Below are positions 34,198-43,561 of a DNA stretch of 64,000 nucleotides, in pieces. Both the position numbers and the translations under genes were made by a program. Position 1 is the stretch's first letter. Each line of letters opens with the position of its first letter. This stretch comes from Saccharospirillum sp965652395 (GTDB lineage Bacteria > Pseudomonadota > Gammaproteobacteria > Pseudomonadales > Natronospirillaceae): contig CBFGUW010000014.1 of assembly GCA_965652395.1 (NCBI GenBank), forward strand, positions 1 to 64,000. The letters are read 5' to 3'. The notes under the pieces were generated by a model. It made no database searches. It was not told where the DNA came from and saw only the letters and a list, made by a program, of their open reading frames with translations.

Positions 34198-34976
34198 TCA
34201 CCCATCCAGGCTGGTTTGCGTTTTTCCAGAAAGGCGCCCAAGCCTTCCTGCCCTTCTTCACCGATGCGTTGGTGTGCGATGCGTTCGGCGAGTTCATCCA
34301 TCAATTGAGCATTGATGGGTCGCTCGCTGACATCGCGTACCAAGTCTTTTGCCGCCTGCTGGGCCTCGGGCCCACCGGCAAGCACACTGTGCAGCAGTGT
34401 CTCGAGGCTGTCTTCCAACTCGTCCGCCGACACAACTTCGTGCACCAGACCGAGAGCCAATGCCCGCTGTGCGGAAAAACGTTCGCCGGTTACGAAGTAA
34501 CGACGCGCATGACGCGCACCGATGGCACGAATTACGTAGGGGGAAATGGTCGCCGGCGTGAGGCCGATGCGAACTTCGCTGAGCGCAAAGAAGGCGTCAT
34601 CCGCCGCCAACACGATATCGCAACAGGCCAGCAAGCCGACACCGCCACCCATGGCTGCGCCCTGGCACACACCGATCAGCGGTTTGCGGCAGCCATCCAA
34701 GACTTCGAGTAATTGCGCCAATTTACGGGCATCGCGCTGGTTGTCCGCCAGCGGAAGTTCCTTCATGGAACGCATCCAATTCAGATCGGCCCCGGCACTG
34801 AAATGCTTGCCCTCGGCACGCAAAACCAAGACGCGTACCTGGGGGTCGAGATCGCACTCGGCGATCTGTTCGGTGAGTTCGGCTATCAGCTCGGCTCCGA
34901 ATGCGTTGCGCACCTCCGGCCGGTTCAGCGTCAGTGTGGCGACGCCTTTTTCCAATGTAACGGTCAAAGCAGTCAT
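34194..34976 (-). CDS. liuC: Methylglutaconyl-CoA hydratase (enoyl-CoA hydratase family)
   Basis: A 260-residue crotonase with the oxyanion-hole segments RAEGKHFSAGADLNWM and GAAMGGGVGLLACCDIVLA. Family proteins in this position hydrate 3-methylglutaconyl-CoA to HMG-CoA; the assignment to LiuC rests on the neighbours liuB, liuD and liuE. Four-base overlap with liuD and a 10-base gap from liuB. Confidence 0.9.
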   Translation of the reverse strand: MTALTVTLEKGVATLTLNRPEVRNAFGAELIAELTEQIAECDLDPQVRVLVLRAEGKHFSAGADLNWMRSMKELPLADNQRDARKLAQLLEVLDGCRKPLIGVCQGAAMGGGVGLLACCDIVLAADDAFFALSEVRIGLTPATISPYVIRAIGARHARRYFVTGERFSAQRALALGLVHEVVSADELEDSLETLLHSVLAGGPEAQQAAKDLVRDVSERPINAQLMDELAERIAHQRIGEEGQEGLGAFLEKRKPAWMGE

Positions 34977-34986
34977 GGTCGTTCCC

Positions 34987-36594
34987 TTACATGCGGAACA
35001 CGCCGTAGCGCGTCGGTTCTATAGGGGCGTTACGACAGGTGGACAGCGCCAGCGCCAATACCGAACGGGTATCGGCCGGGTCAATAATGCCGTCGTCCCA
35101 CAGGCGTGCCGTGGCGTAATAGGGGTCGCCCTGGGTTTCGTACTGTTCGCGAATCGGTGCTTTGAAGGCTTCCAGCTCCGCCTCGCTCATGGGCTCGCCG
35201 TGGCGCGATTTCTGGTCGGCCTTCACCGTCGCCAATACATTGGCCGCCTGCTCACCGCCCATGACCGAGATGCGTGAATTCGGCCATGTCCAAAGGAAAC
35301 GCGGATCATAAGCGCGGCCACACATACCGTAGTTCCCGGCGCCAAAACTACCACCGGTGATGACGGTTAATTTGGGCACCTTGGCACAGGCAACCGCGGT
35401 CACCAGCTTGGCGCCATCCTTCGCGATACCGCCGTTCTCATATTTCTGACCGACCATGAAACCGGTAATGTTCTGCAGAAACAACAGCGGAATATTCCGT
35501 TGATTGCACAGTTCGATAAAATGCGCGCCTTTCAAGGCGGACTCGGAAAACAAAATGCCGTTGTTCGCCAGAATGCCAACCGGATGCCCTTCGATGTGGG
35601 CAAAACCGCACACCAGAGTAGTGCCATACAGCGCTTTGAATTCTTCCAGACGGGAACCATCGACCAACCGCGCAATCAGCTCGCGTGCGTCGATGGGCGA
35701 GCGGGTATCCCGTGGGATCAAGCCGTACAATTCTTCAACGGGATAAGCCGGTGCTTCCGGCGCGTGTACACCACTGTTGTCTTTCTGCGGCCAGTTCAAA
35801 TGGCGAATCACCTGCCGCGCCTGCACCAGGGCATGGTCGTCGTTATCGGCTAGATAATCCGCCACGCCACTGATGCGGGCATGCACATCACCACCACCCA
35901 AATCCTCGGCAGAAACTTCCTCGCCAGTCGCCGCTTTTACCAGCGGCGGGCCGCCCAAAAAGATAGTGCCCTGATTGCGCACGATAATGCTTTGATCACA
36001 CATAGCCGGAACGTAAGCACCGCCAGCGGTACAGGAACCCATCACCACGGCGATCTGTGGAATACCCTGGGCGGATAAATTCGCCTGATTGAAAAAAATG
36101 CGACCAAAATGCTCACGGTCGGGAAAGACTTCATCCTGCATCGGCAGGAAAGCACCACCACTGTCGACCAAATACACACAGGGCAATCGGTTCTCGGCGG
36201 CAATGGCCTGGGCACGCAAATGCTTTTTGACGGTCAAGGGGTAATAGGTGCCGCCTTTCACCGTGGCATCGTTGGCGACCACCAGGCAATCCACACCTTC
36301 AATGCGACCAATACCGGCGATCACACCCGCACTGGGCACGGCGTTGTCGTACAGTTCCCAAGCAGCCAGTGGAGCCACTTCAAGAAAAGGCGATCCTGGG
36401 TCCAACAACCGTTCAATGCGCTCGCGCGGCAAACGCTTATCGCGCGCCAAGTGCTTGGCCCGCGCATTTTCTCCACCACCGAGCTCGACCTGATGCAGGC
36501 GCTCCATCAATTGGTTGCGCAGCGCCAGATTCGCTTCCCGATTGGCCAAAAACGCCTCCGAGCGAACATCAATTTTCGATTGAATTCGGCTCAT
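34987..36594 (-). CDS. liuB: 3-Methylcrotonyl-CoA carboxylase beta subunit
   Basis: A 535-residue carboxyltransferase that moves CO2 from biotin to 3-methylcrotonyl-CoA. It has the two crotonase-like halves; recognisable are LPCVYLVDSGGAFLPMQDEV, VMGSCTAGGAYVPAM, and later FLQNITGFMVGQKYE and GSFGAGNYGMCGRAYDPRF. Full length. Overlaps the upstream acyl-CoA dehydrogenase stop by 4 bases. Confidence 0.95.
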   Translation of the reverse strand: MSRIQSKIDVRSEAFLANREANLALRNQLMERLHQVELGGGENARAKHLARDKRLPRERIERLLDPGSPFLEVAPLAAWELYDNAVPSAGVIAGIGRIEGVDCLVVANDATVKGGTYYPLTVKKHLRAQAIAAENRLPCVYLVDSGGAFLPMQDEVFPDREHFGRIFFNQANLSAQGIPQIAVVMGSCTAGGAYVPAMCDQSIIVRNQGTIFLGGPPLVKAATGEEVSAEDLGGGDVHARISGVADYLADNDDHALVQARQVIRHLNWPQKDNSGVHAPEAPAYPVEELYGLIPRDTRSPIDARELIARLVDGSRLEEFKALYGTTLVCGFAHIEGHPVGILANNGILFSESALKGAHFIELCNQRNIPLLFLQNITGFMVGQKYENGGIAKDGAKLVTAVACAKVPKLTVITGGSFGAGNYGMCGRAYDPRFLWTWPNSRISVMGGEQAANVLATVKADQKSRHGEPMSEAELEAFKAPIREQYETQGDPYYATARLWDDGIIDPADTRSVLALALSTCRNAPIEPTRYGVFRM

Positions 36595-37751
36595 GCGCCA
36601 CGCTCCTCAATCGACCGGGCGACTATCATTTTCTGAATGTCGCTGGTGCCTTCGTAAATTTTCGCGACGCGAACATCGCGCAGAATCTGTTCCACCGGAA
36701 AGTCGGTTAAATAACCATAGCCGCCCAAATTCTGCAGTGCATCCGAACACACCCGCTCGGCCATTTCGCTGGCGAAGAGTTTCGCCATCGCGGCTTCACG
36801 CAGGCAGGGCACACCGGAATCTTTCATACGGGCGGCATGCCACACCAACTGACGCGCGGCTTCGATTTGCGTGGCCATATCGGCCAGACGAAAACCAATG
36901 GCTTGATGTTTAATCAGGGTCTCGCCGAAAGTTTGCCGCTCCTGCGCGTATTGACAGGCTACTTCATGCGCGGCTTGTGCCATACCAACACACTGGGCGG
37001 CAATACCAATACGGCCACCTTCGAGATTCCCCAATGCGATGCCATACCCCTGGCCTTCGCGGCCAAGCAAAGCATCGCCAGGCAGTTCGATATCGTGAAA
37101 GGTCAACTGAGCGGTATCCGAAGCACGCTGTCCCATTTTGTCTTCAACACGGCTGACTTCGTATCCGGAAAGGTGGGTGGGCACAAGAAAGGCGCTGATG
37201 CCTTTTTTGCCCGCGTCGGGGTCGGTGACGGCGAACACAATAGCGAGGTCGGCAATGGCACCATTGGTAATAAATTGTTTGGTGCCACTTAACACCCAAC
37301 CGCTGTCGGTTTTACGGGCGCGGCATTTCAAGGCAGCGGCATCGGAACCGGCTTGCGGCTCGGTCAAACAAAAAGCGCCGAGTTTTTCGCCACTCGCCAT
37401 AGCGGTCAGCCATTCTTTTTTTTGCGCGTCGCTGCCATACCCAAGCAAGGGCCCGCAGACAACGGAGTTCATGACGGAGGTGATGGTGGAAAGCGCGCCA
37501 TCCCCTTTCGCAATCTCCTCCACGACCAAGGCCAGTGTTAAATAACCAGCGTCGGTTCCGCCCCACTGCTCAGGCACGGTGAGTCCATAAAACCCCATTT
37601 CCCCAAGTTCACGAATCACATCAATGGGATGCTCACCACTTTTATCCCAAGTCGGCGACATCGGCTTCAATCGCTCCTGAGAAAAGTCACGGGCGGCATC
37701 CCGCATCATCTGCTGAATATCCGTGAGGCCTGTATGTGTGGTTGTCGTCAT
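36591..37751 (-). CDS. Acyl-CoA dehydrogenase in the liu unit
   Basis: A 386-residue flavoprotein with LTEPQAGSDAAALKC (FAD contact), the LGGYGYLTDFPVEQILRDVRV C-terminus and a catalytic Glu in KIYEGTSDIQ. It is similar to but distinct from the isovaleryl-CoA dehydrogenase encoded 400 bases upstream; it probably acts on 2-methylbutyryl-, isobutyryl- or another short branched acyl-CoA. The frame is open to 37928 through a structured repeat; the ATG at 37751 is the true start by homology. Translationally coupled to liuB. Confidence 0.9.
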   Translation of the reverse strand: MTTTTHTGLTDIQQMMRDAARDFSQERLKPMSPTWDKSGEHPIDVIRELGEMGFYGLTVPEQWGGTDAGYLTLALVVEEIAKGDGALSTITSVMNSVVCGPLLGYGSDAQKKEWLTAMASGEKLGAFCLTEPQAGSDAAALKCRARKTDSGWVLSGTKQFITNGAIADLAIVFAVTDPDAGKKGISAFLVPTHLSGYEVSRVEDKMGQRASDTAQLTFHDIELPGDALLGREGQGYGIALGNLEGGRIGIAAQCVGMAQAAHEVACQYAQERQTFGETLIKHQAIGFRLADMATQIEAARQLVWHAARMKDSGVPCLREAAMAKLFASEMAERVCSDALQNLGGYGYLTDFPVEQILRDVRVAKIYEGTSDIQKMIVARSIEERGA

Positions 37752-37830
37752 GGCCTTATCCTGTTCCGGCTTGGTGGTCTTTAGTGCCAGTCGTGTTGAC
37801 GCTTTTACTGTGGTTATGGCTCGCGCCCGC

Positions 37831-37927
37831 TGCTGGGTAGGCTCCTCCGGGGCCGCCGTGTATACATCCCTGTAGGCTAGGCCGCGGCATCCATGCCGCG
37901 GACTTCCCCGGATGAGCCTACCCAGCA
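37831..37927 (-). repeat. Structured intergenic repeat, copy 3
   Basis: Outer arms 37831-37852 and 37906-37927 (22 bases, one mismatch) and inner hairpin CCGCGGCATCCATGCCGCGG at 37882-37901. Oriented opposite to copy 2, which starts 95 bases further on, so the two form an inverted pair in the liuA/acyl-CoA dehydrogenase gap. Confidence 0.8.
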
Positions 37928-38022
37928 TCGGTCGCTTAATCCGTGGCCTCTGATGATTCGTTTTCCTCTATTGCCTGGCGCATCATTTTGGGGAGTACGG
38001 TCATTAGGAAGCCTCGGTGTAA

Positions 38023-38135
38023 GCGATGGGGGCGGGGGGTACTCCTCCGGGGAAGTCCGCAACATGGATGTTGCGGCCTAGCCTACACGGACGTATTCAC
38101 GGCGACCCCGGAGGAGTACCCCCCGCCCCCATCGC
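38023..38135 (+). repeat. Structured intergenic repeat, copy 2
   Basis: Outer arms 38023-38052 and 38106-38135 are perfect inverted repeats of 30 bases. Inner hairpin CCGCAACATGGATGTTGCGG at 38057-38076, then GCCTAGCCTACACGG and TTCACGGCGA. This is the best preserved copy. It ends 20 bases from the liuA stop. Confidence 0.85.
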
Positions 38136-38154
38136 GCCCCCACTGTCACCTATC

Positions 38155-39318
38155 TCAAAGTGTCTGGGTAAACAACTCACGCCCGATCAGCATCCGGCGG
38201 ATTTCGCTGGTGCCAGCGCCGATTTCGTAGAGTTTGGCGTCGCGTAACAGTCGGCCGGTTGGGTATTCGTTGATGTAGCCGTTGCCGCCGAGGATCTGAA
38301 TGGCGTCCAGCGCCACCTGAGTCGCGTTTTCAGCGGCATACAAGATAGCACCGGCTGCGTCCTGGCGAGTGGTTTCGCCCCGGTCGCACGCCGCGCCCAC
38401 CGCATAAACGTATGCGCGGCAGGCATTAAGCCTGGTGTAGATGTCCGCCACCTTGCCCTGGATCAACTGGAACTCGCCGATCGGCTGGCCGAATTGCTCG
38501 CGCTCATGAACGTAGGGCAACACCACATCCAGGCAGGCCTGCATGATGCCGATTGGGCCCGCCGCCAATACCGCCCGTTCGTAGTCCAAGCCACTCATCA
38601 GGATTTTCACGCCATCGCCTTCGTTACCCATCACGCTTTCCGCAGGCACCTCGCAATTGTCGAACACCAGTTCGCAGGTGTTACTGCCGCGCATACCCAG
38701 CTTGTCGAGCTTCTGAGCCGTACTGAAACCGGGAAAGTCCTTCTCGATCAGAAACGCCGTGATGCCTCTTTTGCCACCGGCTGGATCCGTCTTCGCGTAG
38801 ACCACCAGCACGTCCGCGTCCGGACCATTGGTGATCCACATCTTATTGCCGTTCAGGAGGTACTTGTCGCCCTGCTTTTCCGCCTTCAGCTTCATGCTGA
38901 CCACGTCCGAGCCCGCGCCGGGTTCGCTCATCGCCAGAGCGCCGATGTGCTCACCACTCATCAGCTTGGGCAGATATTTGGCTTTTTGTGCGTCGTTGCC
39001 GTTGCGGCGGATTTGATTCACGCAGAGGTTCGAATGGGCGCCGTAGCTGAGGCCGACGGAGGCGGAGGCGCGGCTGATTTCCTCCATGGCGATCATGTGG
39101 GCCAGGTACCCCATGCCGGTGCCACCCAATTCCTCCTCGACGGTGATGCCGAGCAGACCCAACTCGCCCAGTTTGGGCCAGAGTTCATTCGGGAAGGCGT
39201 TTTGCCGGTCAATCTCGGCGGCGCGTGGGGCGATGGTGTCCTGCGCGAAGTCGCGAACGGTGTCGCGCAGCAGGTCCAGGGTGTCGCCCAGACCGAAGTT
39301 CAAGGTTGGATAGCTCAT
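38155..39318 (-). CDS. liuA: Isovaleryl-CoA dehydrogenase
   Basis: A 387-residue acyl-CoA dehydrogenase that oxidises isovaleryl-CoA to 3-methylcrotonyl-CoA. Motifs: AMSEPGAGSDVVSMKLKAE, GSNTCELVFDNCEVPAESV, QILGGNGYINEYPTGRLLRD and IGAGTSEIRRMLIGRE. The sequence SYGAHSNLCVNQI and overall match favour IVD; catalytic Glu placement in IVDs is on the helix around LDYERAVLAAGPIGIM. A 24-bp palindrome lies 76 bases upstream of the start. First gene of the liu cluster. Confidence 0.93.
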   Translation of the reverse strand: MSYPTLNFGLGDTLDLLRDTVRDFAQDTIAPRAAEIDRQNAFPNELWPKLGELGLLGITVEEELGGTGMGYLAHMIAMEEISRASASVGLSYGAHSNLCVNQIRRNGNDAQKAKYLPKLMSGEHIGALAMSEPGAGSDVVSMKLKAEKQGDKYLLNGNKMWITNGPDADVLVVYAKTDPAGGKRGITAFLIEKDFPGFSTAQKLDKLGMRGSNTCELVFDNCEVPAESVMGNEGDGVKILMSGLDYERAVLAAGPIGIMQACLDVVLPYVHEREQFGQPIGEFQLIQGKVADIYTRLNACRAYVYAVGAACDRGETTRQDAAGAILYAAENATQVALDAIQILGGNGYINEYPTGRLLRDAKLYEIGAGTSEIRRMLIGRELFTQTL

Positions 39319-39393
39319 GAAGGTGCCTGCCCGGTCAGTCTACGGTTGTTAATGTCTGCTATTGTTTGATGTCTCCAATGGTCGATCAGGCTA

Positions 39394-39417
39394 ATTGACG
39401 TTAACGTTAACGTCAAT
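39394..39417. promoter_or_regulatory. 24-bp perfect palindrome upstream of liuA
   Basis: ATTGACGTTAAC followed at once by its reverse complement. On the minus strand it includes TTGACG, a good -35 box, placing the palindrome between or over promoter elements of liuA, with TAGCCT 17 bases on. That is where a MerR-type regulator such as LiuR would bind. The regulator gene is not in the window. Confidence 0.6.
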
Positions 39418-39670
39418 TTCTGGTGATACCTCTCTTTAGTCAACTCAGGTTGACACTTTGCCGTAATTTTATGAAACCGTTCACAGTCCCGTCAGCAAAA
39501 GCGGACAGATGTGCACCTATCGGTGATTTAATACTGGTTCCGATTCAAGCTTCGGACTAGGCTAAATCATCGCCGGCCACCCAAGCCTGCAGTTGAGCCA
39601 GCCGCACAGGCCGGGCACATAAGGAATGACAGGTTGACCGCCGGCACATTGCCGTCGACTTGGAGGACCC

Positions 39671-41326
39671 ATGGACGACCTGTTTAACTATGCGTTTGGA
39701 ATCGATTTCATGCCGCATGGCCAGTGCTATCTTTGGCGCCCGGACATGCTGGTGCTGCACGCCGGTTCCGATGCCATCATCGCCCTTGCCTATTTCACCA
39801 TCCCCTTAGCTCTGGCCAGACTCTGGTACCACAGAGGCGATCTGGGCTATCACTGGATGTTCAAAATGTTCGCCGCCTTTATTCTGGCCTGCGGGGCAAC
39901 TCATCTGTTCAGCATCTGGAATATCTGGAACGGCGATTACTACATTGAAGGGCTGGTGAAGTTCATCACTGCAGCCGTTTCCCTGGCAACGGCCATCATG
40001 ATCTGGCCCTTGCTGCCCAAACTGTTGGCGATACCAAGCCCGGCGCTGCTGACCGAACGCAATGAAGCGCTGCACAACGAAATGATGCGGCGCACACAGG
40101 CCGAGCAACAACTTCGCTCTTTGTATGAATCTTTGGAACAAACGGTGGCTCGACGCACCGAGGAACTGGAGCAGGCCAAACAGGCGTTGGAATTGCAAAT
40201 ACAGTCGTCCGAGCAGGTGAAACAGCGTTTGCAAAGCATTTTTGAATCCGCTCCCAACGGTATGATCGTAGTAGCTAAGGACGGAACCATTTTGCAGGCC
40301 AATTCCATGGCGCACAGTATTTTCCATTACGATGTTGGAGAGCTGCCCGGTAGGCGCGTGGAGCAACTGGTGCCCAGGGACTATCGCGATCATCACAGAC
40401 ACAACCGACAGCACTATATTGAGTCACCGACCAAACGCATGATGGGTGACCGTAAAGATTTATCCGGTGTCTGCGCGGATGGCACCACGGTTCCGGTTGA
40501 AATCGGTCTGAACCCTGTGAGCGGCAGCCATGATGGAGAAGTAGTCGCGTCCATTGTGGATGTCAGTGAACGCCGCAACTATGAAAAACGCATTGAACAA
40601 CGCAGTGAAGCTCTGGAGCGCTCGAACCGGGAACTGAAGGAGTTCGCCTTTATCGCCTCGCACGATCTGCGCGAGCCATTACGCAAAATCATTTCTTTTT
40701 CCAAATTACTGCTGAGCAAAGACTATGGAAGCTTCACAGAAGAGGGCGAGACTTTCGCCAATTATGTAGTCGACGCCGCCGAGCGAATGCGGGAACTGCT
40801 CGATAGTTTGTTGTCTTACAGCCGTGTTACTTCACGCGGCGGGCAATTCATCCGCACAGACATGAATGAAATTATCGAGGAGGTTCTATCCGATCTGCAA
40901 TTGACCATCGAGGAAAGTGAGGCGCAATTCGAGGTGTCGTCACTGGCCACTCTGACGGTGGACCCAAGCCAGATGCGACAACTGGTGCAGAATATCATCT
41001 CCAATTCACTGAAATACCGGGACCCGGCTCAACCGCCGATGATTCGCATTCATGGAGAGCCGGTCAATTCAGTGCGTTATCGCATTACCATCGAGGACAA
41101 TGGTGTCGGTTTCGACAACCAATACGCTGAACAGATTTTCGAAGTCTTCAAGCGCTTGCACGGCCGGGACCGCTACCCCGGCACCGGTATGGGTCTGGCC
41201 ATCTGCCGTAAAATCGTCGACCGCCATCAGGGAGTGATACGAGCCGAAAGCGAGCTGGACAAGGGTTCACGCTTCACAATCGAGCTTCCCATCCACCCGA
41301 TATCGGAGACCGACCATGATTTCTAG
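39671..41326 (+). CDS. Histidine kinase with ethylene-receptor-type membrane domain
   Basis: A 551-residue sensor kinase. Residues 18-120 hold three membrane segments that align with the plant ETR1 ethylene-binding domain: Asp34, Tyr41, Pro45, Ile71, Cys74 and His78 match ETR1 D25, Y32, P36, I62, C65 and H69 at a constant offset of nine. CGATHL, holding the copper-ligand Cys and His, is intact. Then come a coiled coil (130-185), a PAS domain (186-300), HisKA with His331 in FIASHDLREP, and an HATPase with NSLKY, DNGVGF and GTGMGLAI. The downstream receiver overlaps by 11 bases. Ethylene binding is inferred. Confidence 0.88.
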   Translation: MDDLFNYAFGIDFMPHGQCYLWRPDMLVLHAGSDAIIALAYFTIPLALARLWYHRGDLGYHWMFKMFAAFILACGATHLFSIWNIWNGDYYIEGLVKFITAAVSLATAIMIWPLLPKLLAIPSPALLTERNEALHNEMMRRTQAEQQLRSLYESLEQTVARRTEELEQAKQALELQIQSSEQVKQRLQSIFESAPNGMIVVAKDGTILQANSMAHSIFHYDVGELPGRRVEQLVPRDYRDHHRHNRQHYIESPTKRMMGDRKDLSGVCADGTTVPVEIGLNPVSGSHDGEVVASIVDVSERRNYEKRIEQRSEALERSNRELKEFAFIASHDLREPLRKIISFSKLLLSKDYGSFTEEGETFANYVVDAAERMRELLDSLLSYSRVTSRGGQFIRTDMNEIIEEVLSDLQLTIEESEAQFEVSSLATLTVDPSQMRQLVQNIISNSLKYRDPAQPPMIRIHGEPVNSVRYRITIEDNGVGFDNQYAEQIFEVFKRLHGRDRYPGTGMGLAICRKIVDRHQGVIRAESELDKGSRFTIELPIHPISETDHDF

Positions 41327-41768
41327 CACCCAACCCATGCTGTTGGTCGTGGACGACGACCCTGAAGATTTCCTGCTGGTCAAGACAGCGGTAACCCGCG
41401 CCCGTTTGCCACTGCAGGTGAAAGGTTTGAACGATGGCGACGCCTTGATCGGCTATCTCAAGAACCGTAATGACCCGGCCGACCCGCTGTCTCCTTCGAT
41501 GGTTATTTTGCTCGACCTGAACATGCCGGGAAAAGACGGCCGCAGTTGCCTGCGTGAGTTGAAGCAGAACCCTCAGTGGTCCGACATTCCCATCATTATT
41601 TTTTCGACGTCCGATTCACCGGACGACATCCAGAACAGTTATAAGCTGAACGCTAATTCCTACATTTGCAAACCCGACGATCTGACGCATCTGGAACGCA
41701 TTCTGACAACACTTTATCGCTATTGGTTTGGTTACTCACTGTTTCCAACGCAGGAATCCTCAGCATGA
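41316..41768 (+). CDS. Single-domain response regulator (Rcp1 type)
   Basis: A 150-residue receiver with the acidic pocket VVDDDPED, phospho-acceptor Asp67 in ILLDLNMPGKDG, Thr/Ser in IIFSTSD and Lys in YICKPDD. No output domain. Such Rcp1-type receivers are the usual partners of this kinase class. It overlaps the kinase by 11 bases and the next gene by 4, so all three are translated together. Confidence 0.92.
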   Translation: MISSTQPMLLVVDDDPEDFLLVKTAVTRARLPLQVKGLNDGDALIGYLKNRNDPADPLSPSMVILLDLNMPGKDGRSCLRELKQNPQWSDIPIIIFSTSDSPDDIQNSYKLNANSYICKPDDLTHLERILTTLYRYWFGYSLFPTQESSA

Positions 41769-43486
41769 ACAAACCCATGATAAAAGCTCTGATAGTGGAA
41801 GATGACCCGGCCGACTTTGTGCTGGTGAAGCAGTCACTGCTGAAAAGCGAGCGCAATCAATATCAGATCCGGCACATCTCGGAATACGAAGAAGCCACAG
41901 AGGCTATGTATGACGACGACTACGATCTGATATTGCTCGACTATTTTCTGGGTAGCCATTCAGGGCTGGAGCTGCTGCAACAGGCGAAAAAGTCGCAACT
42001 GACAAAGCCGATCATTGTTATGACCGGCAATAACTCCCCCGAGCTCGACGACATGTTGATGAAAGAGGGCGCGGCTGATTTCATTCCCAAGGATGAACTC
42101 TCCACCACCCTACTGGACCGGAGTATTCGCCATGCCATAGAGCGTAAGGAGGCCGAAATGGAAATCGCCGAACTAGTTCGACGCGACCCGCTTACCGGCC
42201 TGGGTAACCGGCATATTTTCGAGGAGCACATGGAGCTGGCCATTGCCCGTGCGTCGCGAACACAAAGCAACCTCGCGGTGATCTTTCTCGATCTGGACCG
42301 GTTTAAGGACATCAACGACAGCCTGGGCCACCACGTTGGCGACCTTCTGCTCACCCTGGTGGCGGAGCGCCTGCGCCGCTCGGTGCGCAAGAGCGATTTC
42401 GTCGCCCGCATCGGTGGCGACGAATTCACCGTGCTGCTCGACAACATCGAAAATACCGACGATGTGACCAACATCGTGAAAAAAATCTCACGCGAACTCT
42501 GTCGGCCCGCTCCGGTCAGTAACACCACCTTGGACATCACCGTCAGCATGGGCGTGGCTTTTTATCCCGATCATGGCAAGCTCGCCATTGAGCTGATGCA
42601 AAAAGCCGACATGGCCTTGTATGAATCGAAAGCCAGAGGGGCGGGCAGTTACCACTTTTTTACCGATCGACTCCAGGCACGATTGATCCATGGTCTGGAA
42701 ACCGAGAAAGAACTGCGTACGGCACTGCGAGAACAACAATTTGAACTCTACTACCAGCCTCAGATTAACCTTGAGAATAACGCCATAGTGGGCCTGGAGG
42801 CCTTGATCCGCTGGAACCGACCGGATGGCACGGTCATGTCACCCGGGCAGTTTGTTCCCGTTGCCGTGCGCAGTGGTCTTATCGTGCCCATCGGCCAATG
42901 GGTGATCGAGGCCGCCTGTCAGCAACTGCAGCTGTGGTTGCAAGCCGGGTTGCATATTCCTGTCTCCGTTAACGTATCTCCACGACAACTCAAATTTCAG
43001 GGGTTTCTCGATCAACTGTTGCATTGTGTCCGACATTACAAAATTCCGGCGGGATTGCTGGAGCTGGAGCTGACCGAAGAAGCATTGGTGGAAAATGGCT
43101 TGAGCCAGTCCAACATACTTGAAAATATACGCAAGGCGGGCATCAGAATCGCCATTGATGACTTCGGCACTGGTTATTCTTCCATGAGATATCTACGCGA
43201 GTTTCCGCTGGACCGCATCAAGATCGACAAGAGTTTTGTTTCCGAGACCGGCGTGAGTGGCTTAAGAGAACCGGCCATCACCCACTCCATCCTGTCACTC
43301 GCCCGAGGATTGAACCTGGGTGTCGTTGCCGAGGGTGTCGAAACCGAAGAACAACAGCAACAGCTCAAGGCTCAGGGTTGCACTATTTGCCAGGGGTTTC
43401 TGTACCATCAACCTCTGTGCATCGTGGACTTAGAGCCTATACTGAAACAGAAAGACAACATTCACCGGGGCGGCCGCGCGTCTTGA
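41765..43486 (+). CDS. REC-GGDEF-EAL c-di-GMP enzyme
   Basis: A 573-residue protein. An N-terminal receiver (VEDDPADF; Asp in ILLDYFLGSHSG) is followed by a GGDEF domain (about 150-305) with an intact GGDEF active site and an RKSD inhibitory I-site five residues before it, and by an EAL domain (about 320-570) with EALIRW, DDFGTGYSS and the late ETEEQQ motif. Both making and breaking of c-di-GMP look possible. The ATG at 41765 overlaps the previous stop; the open frame starts at 41666 but earlier starts fall within the receiver gene. Confidence 0.93.
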   Translation: MNKPMIKALIVEDDPADFVLVKQSLLKSERNQYQIRHISEYEEATEAMYDDDYDLILLDYFLGSHSGLELLQQAKKSQLTKPIIVMTGNNSPELDDMLMKEGAADFIPKDELSTTLLDRSIRHAIERKEAEMEIAELVRRDPLTGLGNRHIFEEHMELAIARASRTQSNLAVIFLDLDRFKDINDSLGHHVGDLLLTLVAERLRRSVRKSDFVARIGGDEFTVLLDNIENTDDVTNIVKKISRELCRPAPVSNTTLDITVSMGVAFYPDHGKLAIELMQKADMALYESKARGAGSYHFFTDRLQARLIHGLETEKELRTALREQQFELYYQPQINLENNAIVGLEALIRWNRPDGTVMSPGQFVPVAVRSGLIVPIGQWVIEAACQQLQLWLQAGLHIPVSVNVSPRQLKFQGFLDQLLHCVRHYKIPAGLLELELTEEALVENGLSQSNILENIRKAGIRIAIDDFGTGYSSMRYLREFPLDRIKIDKSFVSETGVSGLREPAITHSILSLARGLNLGVVAEGVETEEQQQQLKAQGCTICQGFLYHQPLCIVDLEPILKQKDNIHRGGRAS

Positions 43487-43561
43487 TACCGGACGGGCAT
43501 TCTCCCCGAGCGGGCGCTTACCCACGCCTTTGCTAAGCCAACAGATGGAGGAATTCGACCA

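Noticed and set aside
38023..38230. Short frames through the liuA gap repeats
   Set aside because: They translate the hairpin repeat and differ between copies with the arms, so they are not coding.
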